Assembly: GCF_029894335.1 (NCBI RefSeq)
Contig: NZ_JARXZC010000002.1
Location: 1 to 64,000 of the forward strand
Length of the DNA: 64,000 bases
Direction of reading: 5' to 3'
Origin: Kitasatospora sp. MAP5-34
Lineage (GTDB): Bacteria > Actinomycetota > Actinomycetes > Streptomycetales > Streptomycetaceae
In this document: positions 26,347-35,549 of the stretch, one piece after another
Layout of the letters: each line of letters starts with the position of its first letter
How positions within the stretch are numbered: the stretch's first letter is position 1
Program-made: the position numbers and the translations under genes
The notes under the pieces: generated by a model
What the model was told of the DNA's origin: nothing
Databases searched by the model: none
The model's input: only the letters and a program-made list of their open reading frames with translations

Positions 26347-28245
26347 TTGAGTTCCGCGCAGTCCATGATCGAGCGACGCCCGGCGTCCGTGGCACACCTG
26401 TTCCTCAGCAGGGTAGAGGCCACACCTGACAGCGAGGCGTACCGGTACCCCGCGCCCGTCGACGAGCACGCCGCCGACGGTGCTCCAGGCGCCGAGCAGT
26501 GGCGCTCGCTGACGTGGGCGCAGACCGCGGAGCGGGTCAAGGCGGTCGCCGCGGGCCTGATGTCGCTCGGCATCGAGGCGGAGGACCGGGTCGCGATCTC
26601 CTCCTCCACCAGAGTCGAGTGGATCATCGCCGACCTGGGCAACATGTGTGCCGGCGCCGCCACCACGACGGTCTACCCCAGCACCAACGCCGACGAGACG
26701 GCTTTCATTCTCTCCAACTCGCAGAGCAAGGCCCTCTTCGCCGAGAACGCCAAGCAGCTGGCCAAGGTGATCGACCAGCGCGAGAAGCTCCCCGCGCTGC
26801 GCACGGTGATCCTCTTCGACGCCAAGGCCGACCGGCCGGAGACCGAGGGGCTCACCCTGCTCACCCTCGCGGAGCTGGAGCAGGCGGGCGCGAAGTACCT
26901 CTCCGAGCACCCGGACGCGGTCACCGAGGCCGTCGACGCGCTCGACAAGGAGCAGCTCGCCACCCTCATCTACACCTCCGGCACCACCGGCCGCCCCAAG
27001 GGCGTGCGCCTGGTGCACGACTGCTGGGCGTACGAGGGCGTGGCGCAGCAGGAGAGCGGGCTGCTGCGCTCGGACGACATCCAGTTCATGTGGCTGCCGC
27101 TGTCCCACGTCTTCGGCAAGACCCTGATCTCGGGCCAGATCGCGACCGGTCACGTGATGGCCGTCGACGGCCGGGTGGACCGCATCATCCACAATCTGCC
27201 GGTGATCCGCCCCACCCTGATGGCCTCGGCGCCGCGCATCTTCGAGAAGGTCTACAACGGCATCGCGGGCAAGGCCCGGGCCGAGGGCGGCGCCAAGTAC
27301 AAGATCTTCCTCTGGGCCGCCAAGGTCGCCCGCGACCACGCGCGGACCACCCAGGCCAACCGGATCGCCGCCGGCCGGGACAGCGCCCCCTTCGCGCTCA
27401 CGCTCCAGCACGCGATCGCCGACAAGCTGGTCTACGCGAAGATCCGTGCCGCGTTCGGCGGTCAGCTGCGCGGTTCGGTTTCCGGCAGCGCCGCGCTGTC
27501 GCCCGAGATCGGCTACTTCTTCATGGGCGCGGGCGTGCCGATCCTGGAGGGCTACGGCCTCACCGAGACCAGCGCGGGATCCTGCGTCAACCGCGCGGAG
27601 GACGTCCGGATCGGTACGGTCGGCCGGCCGCTGCCCGGCACCGAGGTGCGGATCGCCGACGACGGCGAGATCCTGCTGCGCGGCCCGGGCGTCATGCGCG
27701 GCTACCACGAGCTGCCCGAGCAGACCGCCGAGGTGCTGGAGGCCGACGGCTGGTTCCACACCGGTGACATCGGCGAACTGGTCGAGAACGGCTACCTGCG
27801 GATCACCGACCGCAAGAAGGACATGTTCAAGACCTCCGGCGGCAAGTACGTCGCCCCCAGCGAGGTCGAGGGCAAGTTCAAGGCGATCTGCCCGTTCGTC
27901 AGCAACATCCTGGTGATCGGCAACGGCCGCAACTTCTGCACCGCGCTGATCGGCCTGGACGAGACGGTGATCATGCCGTGGGCCGCCGCGCACGGCCTGG
28001 AGGGCAAGTCGTACGCCGAGGTGGTCGCCTCACCGCAGGCGAACGAGCTGATCGACGGCTTCGTCCAGCGCCTCAACGGCGACCTCCAGCGCTGGCAGAC
28101 GATCAAGAAGTTCACCCTGCTCCCGCGCGATCTGGACATCGAGCACGGCGAGCTGACCCCGAGCCTGAAGATCAAGCGCCCGGTGGTCGAGCGGACGTAC
28201 GCGGACGCCGTCGCCGGGATGTACGCGGGCGCCAACGAGGCGTAG
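26347..28245 (+). CDS. long-chain fatty-acid-CoA ligase (AMP-forming)
   Basis: 632 residues from a TTG start, chosen because GGAGG at 26336-26340 lies 6 nt before it; the next ATG (26365) has no such site. The AMP-binding signature is YTSGTTGRPKG at about 208-218. Further family motifs are EGYGLTETSAG, GWFHTGDIGEL, ITDRKKDMFKTSGGKYVAPSEVE and the C-terminal catalytic Lys region (LTPSLKIKRPVV). It belongs to the FadD15-like group of long-chain acyl-CoA synthetases, which activate fatty acids at the membrane. The exact chain length preference is unknown. Confidence 0.92.
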   Translation: MSSAQSMIERRPASVAHLFLSRVEATPDSEAYRYPAPVDEHAADGAPGAEQWRSLTWAQTAERVKAVAAGLMSLGIEAEDRVAISSSTRVEWIIADLGNMCAGAATTTVYPSTNADETAFILSNSQSKALFAENAKQLAKVIDQREKLPALRTVILFDAKADRPETEGLTLLTLAELEQAGAKYLSEHPDAVTEAVDALDKEQLATLIYTSGTTGRPKGVRLVHDCWAYEGVAQQESGLLRSDDIQFMWLPLSHVFGKTLISGQIATGHVMAVDGRVDRIIHNLPVIRPTLMASAPRIFEKVYNGIAGKARAEGGAKYKIFLWAAKVARDHARTTQANRIAAGRDSAPFALTLQHAIADKLVYAKIRAAFGGQLRGSVSGSAALSPEIGYFFMGAGVPILEGYGLTETSAGSCVNRAEDVRIGTVGRPLPGTEVRIADDGEILLRGPGVMRGYHELPEQTAEVLEADGWFHTGDIGELVENGYLRITDRKKDMFKTSGGKYVAPSEVEGKFKAICPFVSNILVIGNGRNFCTALIGLDETVIMPWAAAHGLEGKSYAEVVASPQANELIDGFVQRLNGDLQRWQTIKKFTLLPRDLDIEHGELTPSLKIKRPVVERTYADAVAGMYAGANEA

Positions 28246-28293
28246 TGATCATGTCCGGTACGGCTTCCCCGAGCCGTACCGGACAATAGGGGT

Positions 28294-29523
28294 ATGCCCT
28301 CCGCACTCCCCGACGGCGAACCCGTGCCGTCCGACGGTTCCCTGCCCGCCCACGCCCTCCAGGGGCTGGGCGAGCGGCCCTTCGGTTTCTACGTGCACGT
28401 GCCGTACTGCGCGACCCGCTGCGGCTACTGCGATTTCAACACCTACACCGCCACCGAGCTGCGCTCCTCGGGCACGGTGGCCTCGCAGGAGACGTACGCC
28501 GACAACCTGGTCGCCGAGATCCGGCACGCCCGCCGGGTGCTCGGCTCCGCCGAGCTGCCCGTGCAGACGGTCTTCCTCGGCGGCGGCACCCCCACCCTGC
28601 TGCCCGCCCGTGACCTGGTGAAGATGCTCGCGGCGATCCGTGAAGAGTTCGGGATCGCCGAGGGCGCCGAGGTGACCACCGAGGCCAACCCCGAGTCCGT
28701 GAACCCCGCCTACCTCGCCGAGCTGCGCGAGGGCGGGTTCAACCGGATCTCCTTCGGGATGCAGAGCGCCAAGCCGCACGTCCTCCAGCTGCTCGACCGC
28801 CACCACACCCCCGGCCGCCCGGAGGCGTGCGTCGCCGAGGCCCGTGCGGCCGGTTTCGACCACGTCAACCTGGACCTGATCTACGGCACCCCCGGCGAGT
28901 CCGACGACGACTGGCGCGCCTCGCTGGACGCCGCGATCGGCGCCGGGCCCGACCACGTCTCCGCGTACTCCCTGATCGTCGAGGACGGCACCAAGCTGGC
29001 CGCCCGGATCAAGCGCGGCGAACTGCCGATGGTCGACGACGACGTGCACGCCGACCGCTACCTGATCGCCGAGGAGGCGCTCAGCGCCGCCGGCTACGAC
29101 TGGTACGAGGTCTCCAACTGGGCCACCACCGACGCGGGCCGCTGCCGCCACAACGAGCTGTACTGGACGGGCGCCGACTGGTGGGGCGCGGGCCCCGGCG
29201 CGCACAGCCACGTCGGCGGCGTGCGGTGGTGGAACGCGAAGCACCCGGCGGCGTACGCCCAGGCGCTGGCCGAGGGGCGGACGCCCGCGCTGGGCCGCGA
29301 GGTCCTGCCGGACGAGGACCGCCGGGTCGAGCGCATCCTGCTGGAGCTGCGGCTGCGTGAGGGCTGCCCGCTCTCCCTGCTCGCCCCGGCGGGCCGCGTT
29401 GCTGCCGACCGCGCGCTCGCCGACGGGCTGCTGGACGCGGCGGGCTTCGCGGACGGCCGGGCCGTGCTCACCTTGCAGGGGCGGCTGCTCGCGGACGCGG
29501 TGGTCCGTGACCTGGTCGACTGA
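28294..29523 (+). CDS. hemW: heme chaperone HemW (radical SAM)
   Basis: 409 residues from ATG. The radical SAM cluster motif is C39-ATR-C43-GY-C46, inside FYVHVPYCATRCGYCDFNTYT. The HemW signature is completed by FLGGGTPTLLP, EANPESV, RISFGMQS, DLIYGTPGES and the HNELYWTGADWWGAGPGAHSHV region. The family was once annotated as oxygen-independent coproporphyrinogen oxidase, but HemW is a heme chaperone; this protein lacks the extra N-terminal Cys of HemN. It starts 48 bp after the acyl-CoA ligase. Confidence 0.92.
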   Translation: MPSALPDGEPVPSDGSLPAHALQGLGERPFGFYVHVPYCATRCGYCDFNTYTATELRSSGTVASQETYADNLVAEIRHARRVLGSAELPVQTVFLGGGTPTLLPARDLVKMLAAIREEFGIAEGAEVTTEANPESVNPAYLAELREGGFNRISFGMQSAKPHVLQLLDRHHTPGRPEACVAEARAAGFDHVNLDLIYGTPGESDDDWRASLDAAIGAGPDHVSAYSLIVEDGTKLAARIKRGELPMVDDDVHADRYLIAEEALSAAGYDWYEVSNWATTDAGRCRHNELYWTGADWWGAGPGAHSHVGGVRWWNAKHPAAYAQALAEGRTPALGREVLPDEDRRVERILLELRLREGCPLSLLAPAGRVAADRALADGLLDAAGFADGRAVLTLQGRLLADAVVRDLVD

Positions 29524-29529
29524 TGCTTG

Positions 29530-29564
29530 GGGCACCCCGTTGCGCAGAGACCTGAGGGGTGCCC
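29530..29564 (+). terminator. stem-loop after hemW
   Basis: GGGCACCCC (29530-29538) pairs with GGGGTGCCC (29556-29564) directly after the hemW stop codon. Confidence 0.65.
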
Positions 29565-29596
29565 AGTCGCTCGTGTGGCGACACCTGAGGCCGGAG

Positions 29597-29629
29597 CCTT
29601 CCGATTTCGCGCAGTTCCCCGCGCCCCTG
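29597..29629. repeat. dispersed GGGGCGCGGGGAACTGCGCGA element, copy 4 (one arm only)
   Basis: CCTTCCGATTTCGCGCAGTT followed by CCCCGCGCCCCTG matches the right arm of copies 2 and 5, but no left arm is present. It is a half-element lying between convergent hemW and the DUF3097 gene. Confidence 0.75.
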
Positions 29630-29648
29630 ATTGTGGTTGACCGGGTGC

Positions 29649-30476
29649 CTAGGGTTCACCTGTGACGAAGTCGATCAGCTGCTCGACGCGCCCCAGCAAC
29701 TCCGGCTCCAGGTCCTTGTAGGAGTTGACCGAGGCGAGGATGCGTTTCCACGCGGCCGGGGTGTCCACCGGCCAGCCGAGGCGGCGGCAGACGCCCTCCT
29801 TCCAGACCTCGCCGCGTGGGACGGCCGGCCAGGCGGGGATGCCGATGCTGCTGGGCTTCACGGCCTCCCAGACGTCGATGTACGGGTGGCCGACGATCAG
29901 GACGGCGTCGCCCGTCACCTGGGCGGCGATCCGGTGCTCCTTGGTGCCGGGCAGCAGGTGGTCGACCAGGACGCCGAGGCGGCGGCCCGGGCCGGGGGCG
30001 AAGTCGGCGACGATCGCGGGGAGGTCGTCGATGCCCTCCAGGAACTCCACGACCACGCCCTCGATCCGCAGGTCGTCGCCCCAGACCCGCTCGACCAACT
30101 CCGCGTCGTGCCGCCCCTCGACGTAGATCCGCGACTCCCGCGCGACCCGGGCCCGGGCGCCCGGTACCGCCACCGACCCGGAGGCGGTACGGCCCGGGGC
30201 CCGGGCGGGGGCGGGCCCGGCGGGCCGTACCAGGGTGACGACCTGACCCTCCAGCAGGAACCCGCGAGGGGTCATCGGGAAGACCCGGTGCTTGCCGAAC
30301 CGGTTCTCCAGGGTGACCGTCGGCCCCTCGGCGGTCTTCTCGCACCGCACCACGGCCCCGCAGAACCCGGTGGCCGCCTCCTCCACCACCAGGTCACGGT
30401 CGGCCGCCACCTCCGGTGCCGGCTGCTGCCGCTTCCACGGCGGGGTCAGGTCTGGTCCATAGCTCCGGCTGCGCAT
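29649..30476 (-). CDS. DUF3097 family protein
   Basis: 275 residues from the ATG giving MRSRSYGPDLTPPWKRQQPA. The N-terminal half has the DUF3097 pattern (VVEEAATGFCGAVVRCEKTAEGPTVTLENRFGKHRVFPM). The central RIYVEGRHDAELVERVWGDD is like the Toprim motif (Glu, then Asp-x-x after a Gly turn) of RNase M5 and primases, followed by DVWEAVKPSSIGIPAWP. Function is unknown; the Toprim resemblance is my inference. It is last in a minus-strand series with pspAB (29 bp gap) and htpX. Confidence 0.85.
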   Translation of the reverse strand: MRSRSYGPDLTPPWKRQQPAPEVAADRDLVVEEAATGFCGAVVRCEKTAEGPTVTLENRFGKHRVFPMTPRGFLLEGQVVTLVRPAGPAPARAPGRTASGSVAVPGARARVARESRIYVEGRHDAELVERVWGDDLRIEGVVVEFLEGIDDLPAIVADFAPGPGRRLGVLVDHLLPGTKEHRIAAQVTGDAVLIVGHPYIDVWEAVKPSSIGIPAWPAVPRGEVWKEGVCRRLGWPVDTPAAWKRILASVNSYKDLEPELLGRVEQLIDFVTGEP

Positions 30477-30505
30477 CCAGCGATGATATGAAATCTGACC
30501 AGCGC

Positions 30506-31090
30506 TCAGAGCCCTGGCGCGCCCCATACCGGGAACCAGCGGCTGAGGTCCTGCTCGACCCGCAGGTCGTTGCCGAGCATCGCCTTGATCTGTAGCTCGA
30601 CCGGGCTGTTCCGCTTCTCGGTGCCGCCCGGCATCGGGGCGAACGGGTAGAAGCTGCCGCGCTTGTAGAGGTAGACCAGCCCGAGCGACTGGCCCGCGTT
30701 GTTGCGGAAGCCCACGATCGAGCAGAGCAGCTGCGGGCCGAAGCCGTTCGCCTCCAGCTCGCTGTTGACCGCGTGCAGGTCGTTGACCAGCTCCGGCAGC
30801 TGGTCCGGGGTGTGCCGGGCGAGCAGCCAGGTGTAGCCGTAGCCGTCCTGGCTGACCTCGACCGGCACACCGCCGTTCACGGTGTCGGCGTCCAGCAGGG
30901 CGCGGACCTGCCGCTCGACCTCGCTGAACGCGCCGCCCTCGACGGCGGCGAAGCAGACCGAGCCGAGCCCGGTCGGCTTGAACCCGGCCGCCGCCTCCAG
31001 GGTGAGTGCGGCGGAGGGCACGCCGAAGAGCTGGTCGAGGTCGGGTCTGACCGGCTTGGTGCGGCCGAACAGGGCGTCCAGGATTCCCAC
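30506..31090 (-). CDS. pspAB: PspA-associated protein PspAB
   Basis: 194 residues from a GTG start with GGAGA upstream. It reads MGILDALFGRTKPVRPDLDQ, then LTLEAAAGFKPTGLGSVCFAAVEGG, SQDGYGYTWLLARHTPDQLPELVNDLHAVNS, and LLCSIVGFRNNAGQSLGLVYLYKRGSFYPFAP, which is the pattern I know for actinobacterial PspAB. These proteins are linked to envelope-stress PspA systems. Its place between htpX and DUF3097 supports a membrane-quality role. Confidence 0.85.
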   Translation of the reverse strand: MGILDALFGRTKPVRPDLDQLFGVPSAALTLEAAAGFKPTGLGSVCFAAVEGGAFSEVERQVRALLDADTVNGGVPVEVSQDGYGYTWLLARHTPDQLPELVNDLHAVNSELEANGFGPQLLCSIVGFRNNAGQSLGLVYLYKRGSFYPFAPMPGGTEKRNSPVELQIKAMLGNDLRVEQDLSRWFPVWGAPGL

Positions 31091-31127
31091 GAAGTCTCCT
31101 ACTGGTGCTGACGGTTCTACGGACGGG

Positions 31128-32051
31128 TCACTGACCCAGCTGGGCCGAGATCTTGCCGAGCTGCTCCAGCCGCTGCTCGAGCGAGGGGTGGGTCGACATC
31201 AGCTGGGTGGCGGCGTCCCGCGCGCTGAGCGCGGGGGCGAAGTAGAAGGCGTTGTACGGCTGCGCCTTGCGCAGGTCCTTGGTCGGGATCGCGGCGATCT
31301 GGCCGGTCACCTTGGTCAGGGCCGAGGCCAGCGCGCTGGGCCTGCCGGTGAGTTGGGCGGCTGCGCGGTCGGCGGCCAGCTCGCGGTAGCGGGAGAGCAT
31401 CCGGGTGAGCAGGAAGCTGATCGCGTAGACCACGATGCTGACCAGCGGGATGATCAGCATCGCGATGGCGGCGTTCTGGTCGTTGTTGTTCCGGTTGTTG
31501 CCGCCCAGGAAGCCGCCGTACAGCGCGATCCGGGTCATCACGCCGGCCAGTACGCCGAGGAAGCCGGCGATCGTCATCACCGCGACGTCCCGGTGCGCGA
31601 CGTGCGAGAGCTCGTGGGCGAGCACGCCCTCCAACTCCTCCGGCTCCAGCCGCCGCAGCAGGCCGGTGGTGACGCAGACCACGGAGTTCTCGGGGTTGCG
31701 GCCGGTGGCGAAGGCGTTCGGCATGTCGTTGTCGGCGACGGCGACCCGGGGCTTGGGCATGTCGGCGAGCGCGCAGAGCCGGTCAATGGTGCCGTGCAGC
31801 TGCGGGTACTGCTCGGGGGTGACCTCGCGGGCGCCCATCGCCCGCTCGGTGATCTTGTCGCTGAACCAGAACTGGACCACGAACAGCCCGCCCGAGATCA
31901 GCACGATGAGCGGCCACGCCCCGCGCAGCAGGACGATCAGCACACCGGTGAAGCCGACGTAGAGCAACCCGATCAAGAACATGGTGGTGACCATCCGACC
32001 GGTCAGCCCGCGGTCGGGTGCGAAGCGGGAGTGCTGTGGTGACGCCGACAT
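31128..32051 (-). CDS. htpX: membrane metalloprotease HtpX
   Basis: 307 residues from ATG, with AAGGAG 7 nt upstream. The zinc site is HELSH at 146-150; the third ligand Glu lies in [10 protein letters not shown]. Four hydrophobic helices are visible (about 22-60 and 160-230). A Gly/Asn-rich loop ([15 protein letters not shown]) separates two of them. HtpX degrades misfolded membrane proteins. It is divergent from hrcA, which places two protein-quality systems around one 220-bp control region. Confidence 0.95.
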   Translation of the reverse strand: MSASPQHSRFAPDRGLTGRMVTTMFLIGLLYVGFTGVLIVLLRGAWPLIVLISGGLFVVQFWFSDKITERAMGAREVTPEQYPQLHGTIDRLCALADMPKPRVAVADNDMPNAFATGRNPENSVVCVTTGLLRRLEPEELEGVLAHELSHVAHRDVAVMTIAGFLGVLAGVMTRIALYGGFLGGNNRNNNDQNAAIAMLIIPLVSIVVYAISFLLTRMLSRYRELAADRAAAQLTGRPSALASALTKVTGQIAAIPTKDLRKAQPYNAFYFAPALSARDAATQLMSTHPSLEQRLEQLGKISAQLGQ

Positions 32052-32198
32052 CGCTGCTCCTTCGATATTCAAGTTCATCTCCGATGCTGCCACTCGCGGG
32101 GCGCGTGGGCATCGTCCCCGCGCGGGATTTCCGTCGAGGATCACGTCGGCGGGCCGTTCCTGCCGTCGTGGTCGGGCCTTACACTGGCAGGTACGGTG

Positions 32199-32225
32199 CT
32201 GGCACTCTGCCTTCCAGAGTGCCAG
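32199..32225. promoter_or_regulatory. CIRCE operator (HrcA binding site)
   Basis: CTGGCACTC (32199-32207), nine bases, GAGTGCCAG (32217-32225): a perfect 9-9-9 inverted repeat matching the CIRCE core TTAGCACTC-N9-GAGTGCTAA except in the outer three pairs. It lies 48 bp before hrcA, so hrcA-dnaJ is probably autoregulated by heat through HrcA. Its effect on divergent htpX is unknown. Confidence 0.93.
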
Positions 32226-32273
32226 GGGACCCGCCAGATACCAGCTCAACGGACGAAGACGGAGGTGCGTGCC

Positions 32274-33371
32274 ATGTTCAGCGAGCGCAGAGCCGACGAA
32301 CGCAAGTCCGATAATCGGCAGCTCGATTCGCGCCTGGACGTCCGTGACGTCCGCCCGCTGGACGATCGCAAGCTCGCCGTCCTGCGCGCCATCGTGCAGG
32401 ACTACGTCGGCACCGAGGAGCCCGTCGGCTCCAAGGCCCTGGTCGAGCGGCACAGCCTCGGGGTCTCCCCGGCGACGGTGCGCAACGACATGGCGGCCCT
32501 GGAGGAGGACGGCTACATCCACCAGCCGCACACCAGCGCGGGCCGGATCCCCACCGACAAGGGGTACCGCCTCTTCGTCGACCGGCTGGCCGAGGTCAAG
32601 CCGATGAGCGCCCCCGAGCGCCGCGCGATCCGGCACTTCCTGGACGGCGCGGTCGACCTGGACGACACCGTCGCCCGTACGGTGCGGCTGCTCGCGCAGC
32701 TCACCCGGCAGGTCGCGGTGGTCCAGTACCCCTCGCTCTCCCGCTCCACCGTCCGGCACGTCGAGCTGGTCGCGCTGGCCCCGGCCAAGGTGATGCTGGT
32801 CCTGATCACCAACACCGGCCGGGTCGAGCAGCGGATGGTCGACTGCCCGGGCACGGTCGGCGAGAACGTCCTCGCCGAGCTGCGCGCCAGGCTCAACGCC
32901 CGCGCGGGCGGCCAGCGGCTGCCCGACGTCCCCGGTCTGCTGGAGGACCTGCCGGCCGCCTTCGAGGCGGCCGACCGCTCGGTCGTGACCACCGTGCTCG
33001 CGACGCTCTTCGAGACCCTCGCGGAGCAGAACGAGGAGCGGATCATGCTGGCCGGCACGGCCAACCTGACACGCTTCGGACATGACTTCCCGCTCACCAT
33101 CCAGCCGGTCCTGGAGGCTCTGGAGGAACAGGTGATCCTGCTGCGTCTGCTGGGTGAGACGGCGGACGCCGGGATGACGGTTCGGATCGGCCGTGAGAAC
33201 GAGTACGAGGGCCTCAATTCCACCTCGGTCGTCTCGGTCGGTTACGGTTCGGGCGACGAGAGCGTCGCGAAACTCGGCGTGATCGGTCCGACCCGGATGG
33301 ACTACCCGGGCACAATGGGGGCGGTGCGTGCGGTGGCAAGGTACGTGGGCCAGATTCTGGCCGAGTCGTAG
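32274..33371 (+). CDS. hrcA: heat-inducible transcription repressor HrcA
   Basis: 365 residues from ATG, with GGAGG 8-9 nt upstream. The winged-helix domain ([70 protein letters not shown], about 35-105; quoted in two parts as a domain span) and the GAF-like dimerisation domain are complete. Typical HrcA proteins I know start within a few residues of the first helix, whereas here an extra Arg/Asp-rich stretch of about 27 residues ([20 protein letters not shown]) precedes it. HrcA represses chaperone genes at CIRCE when GroEL is free. Followed by dnaJ after 71 bp. Confidence 0.95.
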   Translation: MFSERRADERKSDNRQLDSRLDVRDVRPLDDRKLAVLRAIVQDYVGTEEPVGSKALVERHSLGVSPATVRNDMAALEEDGYIHQPHTSAGRIPTDKGYRLFVDRLAEVKPMSAPERRAIRHFLDGAVDLDDTVARTVRLLAQLTRQVAVVQYPSLSRSTVRHVELVALAPAKVMLVLITNTGRVEQRMVDCPGTVGENVLAELRARLNARAGGQRLPDVPGLLEDLPAAFEAADRSVVTTVLATLFETLAEQNEERIMLAGTANLTRFGHDFPLTIQPVLEALEEQVILLRLLGETADAGMTVRIGRENEYEGLNSTSVVSVGYGSGDESVAKLGVIGPTRMDYPGTMGAVRAVARYVGQILAES

Positions 33372-33442
33372 GAACAGCACCGTGTGACGGCACACGGTGA
33401 CAAGTCGCAGCACTTCTAGAGGCGGAACAAGCGGAGCATTTG

Positions 33443-34588
33443 GTGGCCACGGACTACTACGCGGTACTCGGCGTCCGACGGGATGCGGGGCAGGACGAGA
33501 TCAAGAAGGCGTTCCGACGCCTTGCCCGTGAACTGCACCCGGACGTCAACCCGGACCCGAAGACGCAGGAGCGGTTCAAGGAGATCAACGCCGCTTACGA
33601 GGTGCTCTCCGACCCGGGCAAGCGCCAGGTCTACGACCTCGGCGGCGACCCGCTCTCGCCGAACGGTGGCGGTGGCGGCGCGGGCGGCTTCGGCGCGGGT
33701 GCGGCGGGCTTCGGCTTCTCCGACATCATGGACGCCTTCTTCGGCGCCGCGGCGGGCCAGCGCGGCCCGCGTTCGCGGACCCGTCGCGGGCAGGACGCGA
33801 TGATCCGACTGGAGATCACCCTGGAGGAGTCGGCTTTCGGCACCACCAAGGAACTCCAGGTCGACACCGCTGTGACGTGTACCACCTGCTCGGGTGAGGG
33901 TGCCGCTCCCGGCACCTCCGCGCAGACGTGTGACATGTGTCGCGGCAAGGGCGAGGTCTCGCAGGTCACCCGGTCCTTCCTGGGCCAGGTCATGACCTCG
34001 CGTCCCTGCCCGCAGTGCCAGGGCTTCGGCACCGTAGTCCCGACCCCGTGCCCCGAGTGCGCGGGCGACGGCCGGGTCCGGGCCCGCCGCACCCTCACGG
34101 TCAAGATCCCGGCGGGTGTGGACAACGGCACCCGCATCCAGCTGGCAGGCGAGGGCGAGGTCGGCCCCGGTGGCGGCCCGCCCGGCGACCTGTACGTCGA
34201 GATCGCCGAGACGGCGCACTCGACCTTCCAGCGGCGTGGCGACGACCTGCACTGCACCGTCACCATCCCGATGACGGCGGCCTCGCTCGGCACCCAGGTG
34301 CCGCTGCAGACCCTGGACGGCCTCGAAGAGGTCGACATCCGGCCCGGCACGCAGTCCGGCCAGTCCATCCCGCTGCACGGCCGGGGTATCACCCACCTGC
34401 GCGGCGGCGGCCGGGGCGACCTGATAGTGCATGTCGAGGTGCAGACCCCCACCAAGCTCGACCCCGAGATGGAGGACCTGCTCCGCCGTCTTGCGATCCT
34501 GCGCGGCGAGGAGCGGCCCTCCGGGCAGTTCGCGCCGGGCCAGCAGGGGCTGTTCTCCCGCCTGAAGGACGCGTTCAACGGGCGTTAG
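33443..34588 (+). CDS. dnaJ: chaperone DnaJ (second copy type, DnaJ2)
   Basis: 381 residues from GTG at 33443 (MATDYYAVLGVRRD); TTG at 33440 is an alternative. J domain with HPD at about residues 33-35, Gly-rich linker (NGGGGGAGGFGAGAAGFGFSD), four CxxCxGxG-type zinc repeats (CTTCSGEG, CDMCRGKG, CPQCQGFG, CPECAGDG), and two C-terminal substrate-binding domains. It stimulates DnaK ATPase and delivers unfolded clients. Being in the hrcA operon under CIRCE distinguishes it from the dnaK-operon copy expected elsewhere in the genome. Confidence 0.95.
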   Translation: MATDYYAVLGVRRDAGQDEIKKAFRRLARELHPDVNPDPKTQERFKEINAAYEVLSDPGKRQVYDLGGDPLSPNGGGGGAGGFGAGAAGFGFSDIMDAFFGAAAGQRGPRSRTRRGQDAMIRLEITLEESAFGTTKELQVDTAVTCTTCSGEGAAPGTSAQTCDMCRGKGEVSQVTRSFLGQVMTSRPCPQCQGFGTVVPTPCPECAGDGRVRARRTLTVKIPAGVDNGTRIQLAGEGEVGPGGGPPGDLYVEIAETAHSTFQRRGDDLHCTVTIPMTAASLGTQVPLQTLDGLEEVDIRPGTQSGQSIPLHGRGITHLRGGGRGDLIVHVEVQTPTKLDPEMEDLLRRLAILRGEERPSGQFAPGQQGLFSRLKDAFNGR

Positions 34589-34601
34589 GCCCGGGTTTTT
34601 C

Positions 34602-34678
34602 CAGGGGCGCGGGGAACTGCGCGACGTCGGAAGGTGCGGACCGTGCCTTCCGGTTTCGCACAGTTCCCCGCGCCCCTG
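34602..34678. repeat. dispersed GGGGCGCGGGGAACTGCGCGA inverted repeat, copy 5
   Basis: CAGGGGCGCGGGGAACTGCG starts the left arm, with GGAAGG farther in; the right arm CCTTCCGGTTTCGCACAGTT continues to CCCCGCGCCCCTG at 34678. It lies between dnaJ and rsmE on the same strand, so it would interrupt or tune read-through. Confidence 0.85.
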
Positions 34679-34710
34679 TGGTTAACGCTCATCATCGGAG
34701 GTTCGTTCGT

Positions 34711-35460
34711 ATGACCGCCCCTGTGTTCGTCGTCGACTCGTCGCGGTTGGCCGGTGTCGTTCCCGGCTCGGTGGTCCGCCTCGACGGTGCGGAGGGGCGG
34801 CATGCCGCCGCCGTGAAGCGGCTGGAGTCCGGCGAGGCGGTCACGCTGGCCGACGGGTTGGGGCTCGGCGTGGACGGGACGGTCTCCGCCGTGCACGGCA
34901 AGGACGCGCTGGACGTCACCGTCTCGGCCGTCCGGCGGGAGCCCGAGCCCACGCCCCGGATCGTGGTCGTGCAGGCGCTGCCCAAGGGCGACCGGGGCGA
35001 GCTCGCCGTCGAGACCATGACCGAGGTCGGGGTCGACGTGGTGATCCCGTGGGCCGCCTCCCGCTGCATCACGCAGTGGAAGGGCGACCGGGGTGCCAAG
35101 GCGCTCGCCAAGTGGCGGGCCACCGCGCGGGAGGCGGGCAAGCAGTCCCGCCGTCTGCGGTTCCCCGAGGTGCGCGAGCCGATGACGACCCGTCAACTGG
35201 CCCCGCTGCTGGCCGCCGCCGCGTTCGCCGGCGTCCTGCACGAGGAGGGCGCGGAGCCGCTCGCCACCGCTGCGCTGCCGGACTCGGGCGACCTCGTCCT
35301 GATCGTCGGCCCCGAGGGCGGGGTCTCCCCGGACGAGCTGGCCGCCTTCGCCGAGGCGGGCGCCAAGCCGTACCGGCTGGGTCCGTCCGTGCTGCGCACC
35401 TCGACCGCCGGGGTGGCGGCCGGGGCGCTGCTGCTCGGCCGTACCGGCCGCTGGTCCTGA
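34711..35460 (+). CDS. rsmE: 16S rRNA (uracil1498-N3)-methyltransferase RsmE
   Basis: 249 residues from ATG. The PUA-like N-terminal domain is followed by a SPOUT methyltransferase: VVVQALPKGDRGELAVETMTEVGVDVVIPW, the AREAGKQSRRLRFPEV segment, VLIVGPEGGVSPDEL near 200, and the C-terminal knot GPSVLRTSTAGVAAGALLLG. These are RsmE hallmarks (GPEGG and RTSTA). It modifies U1498 of 16S rRNA. It heads a run of rsmE, HIT gene and RNase Z-like gene. Confidence 0.94.
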   Translation: MTAPVFVVDSSRLAGVVPGSVVRLDGAEGRHAAAVKRLESGEAVTLADGLGLGVDGTVSAVHGKDALDVTVSAVRREPEPTPRIVVVQALPKGDRGELAVETMTEVGVDVVIPWAASRCITQWKGDRGAKALAKWRATAREAGKQSRRLRFPEVREPMTTRQLAPLLAAAAFAGVLHEEGAEPLATAALPDSGDLVLIVGPEGGVSPDELAAFAEAGAKPYRLGPSVLRTSTAGVAAGALLLGRTGRWS

Positions 35461-35549
35461 ACCGAGCGATGATCCACGACGGGCCGTCAGGCGGGGGCGC
35501 TAGGCTTCCGCCGTACCCGACTCGCAGTACCCAGTACGAGGAGACCGAG

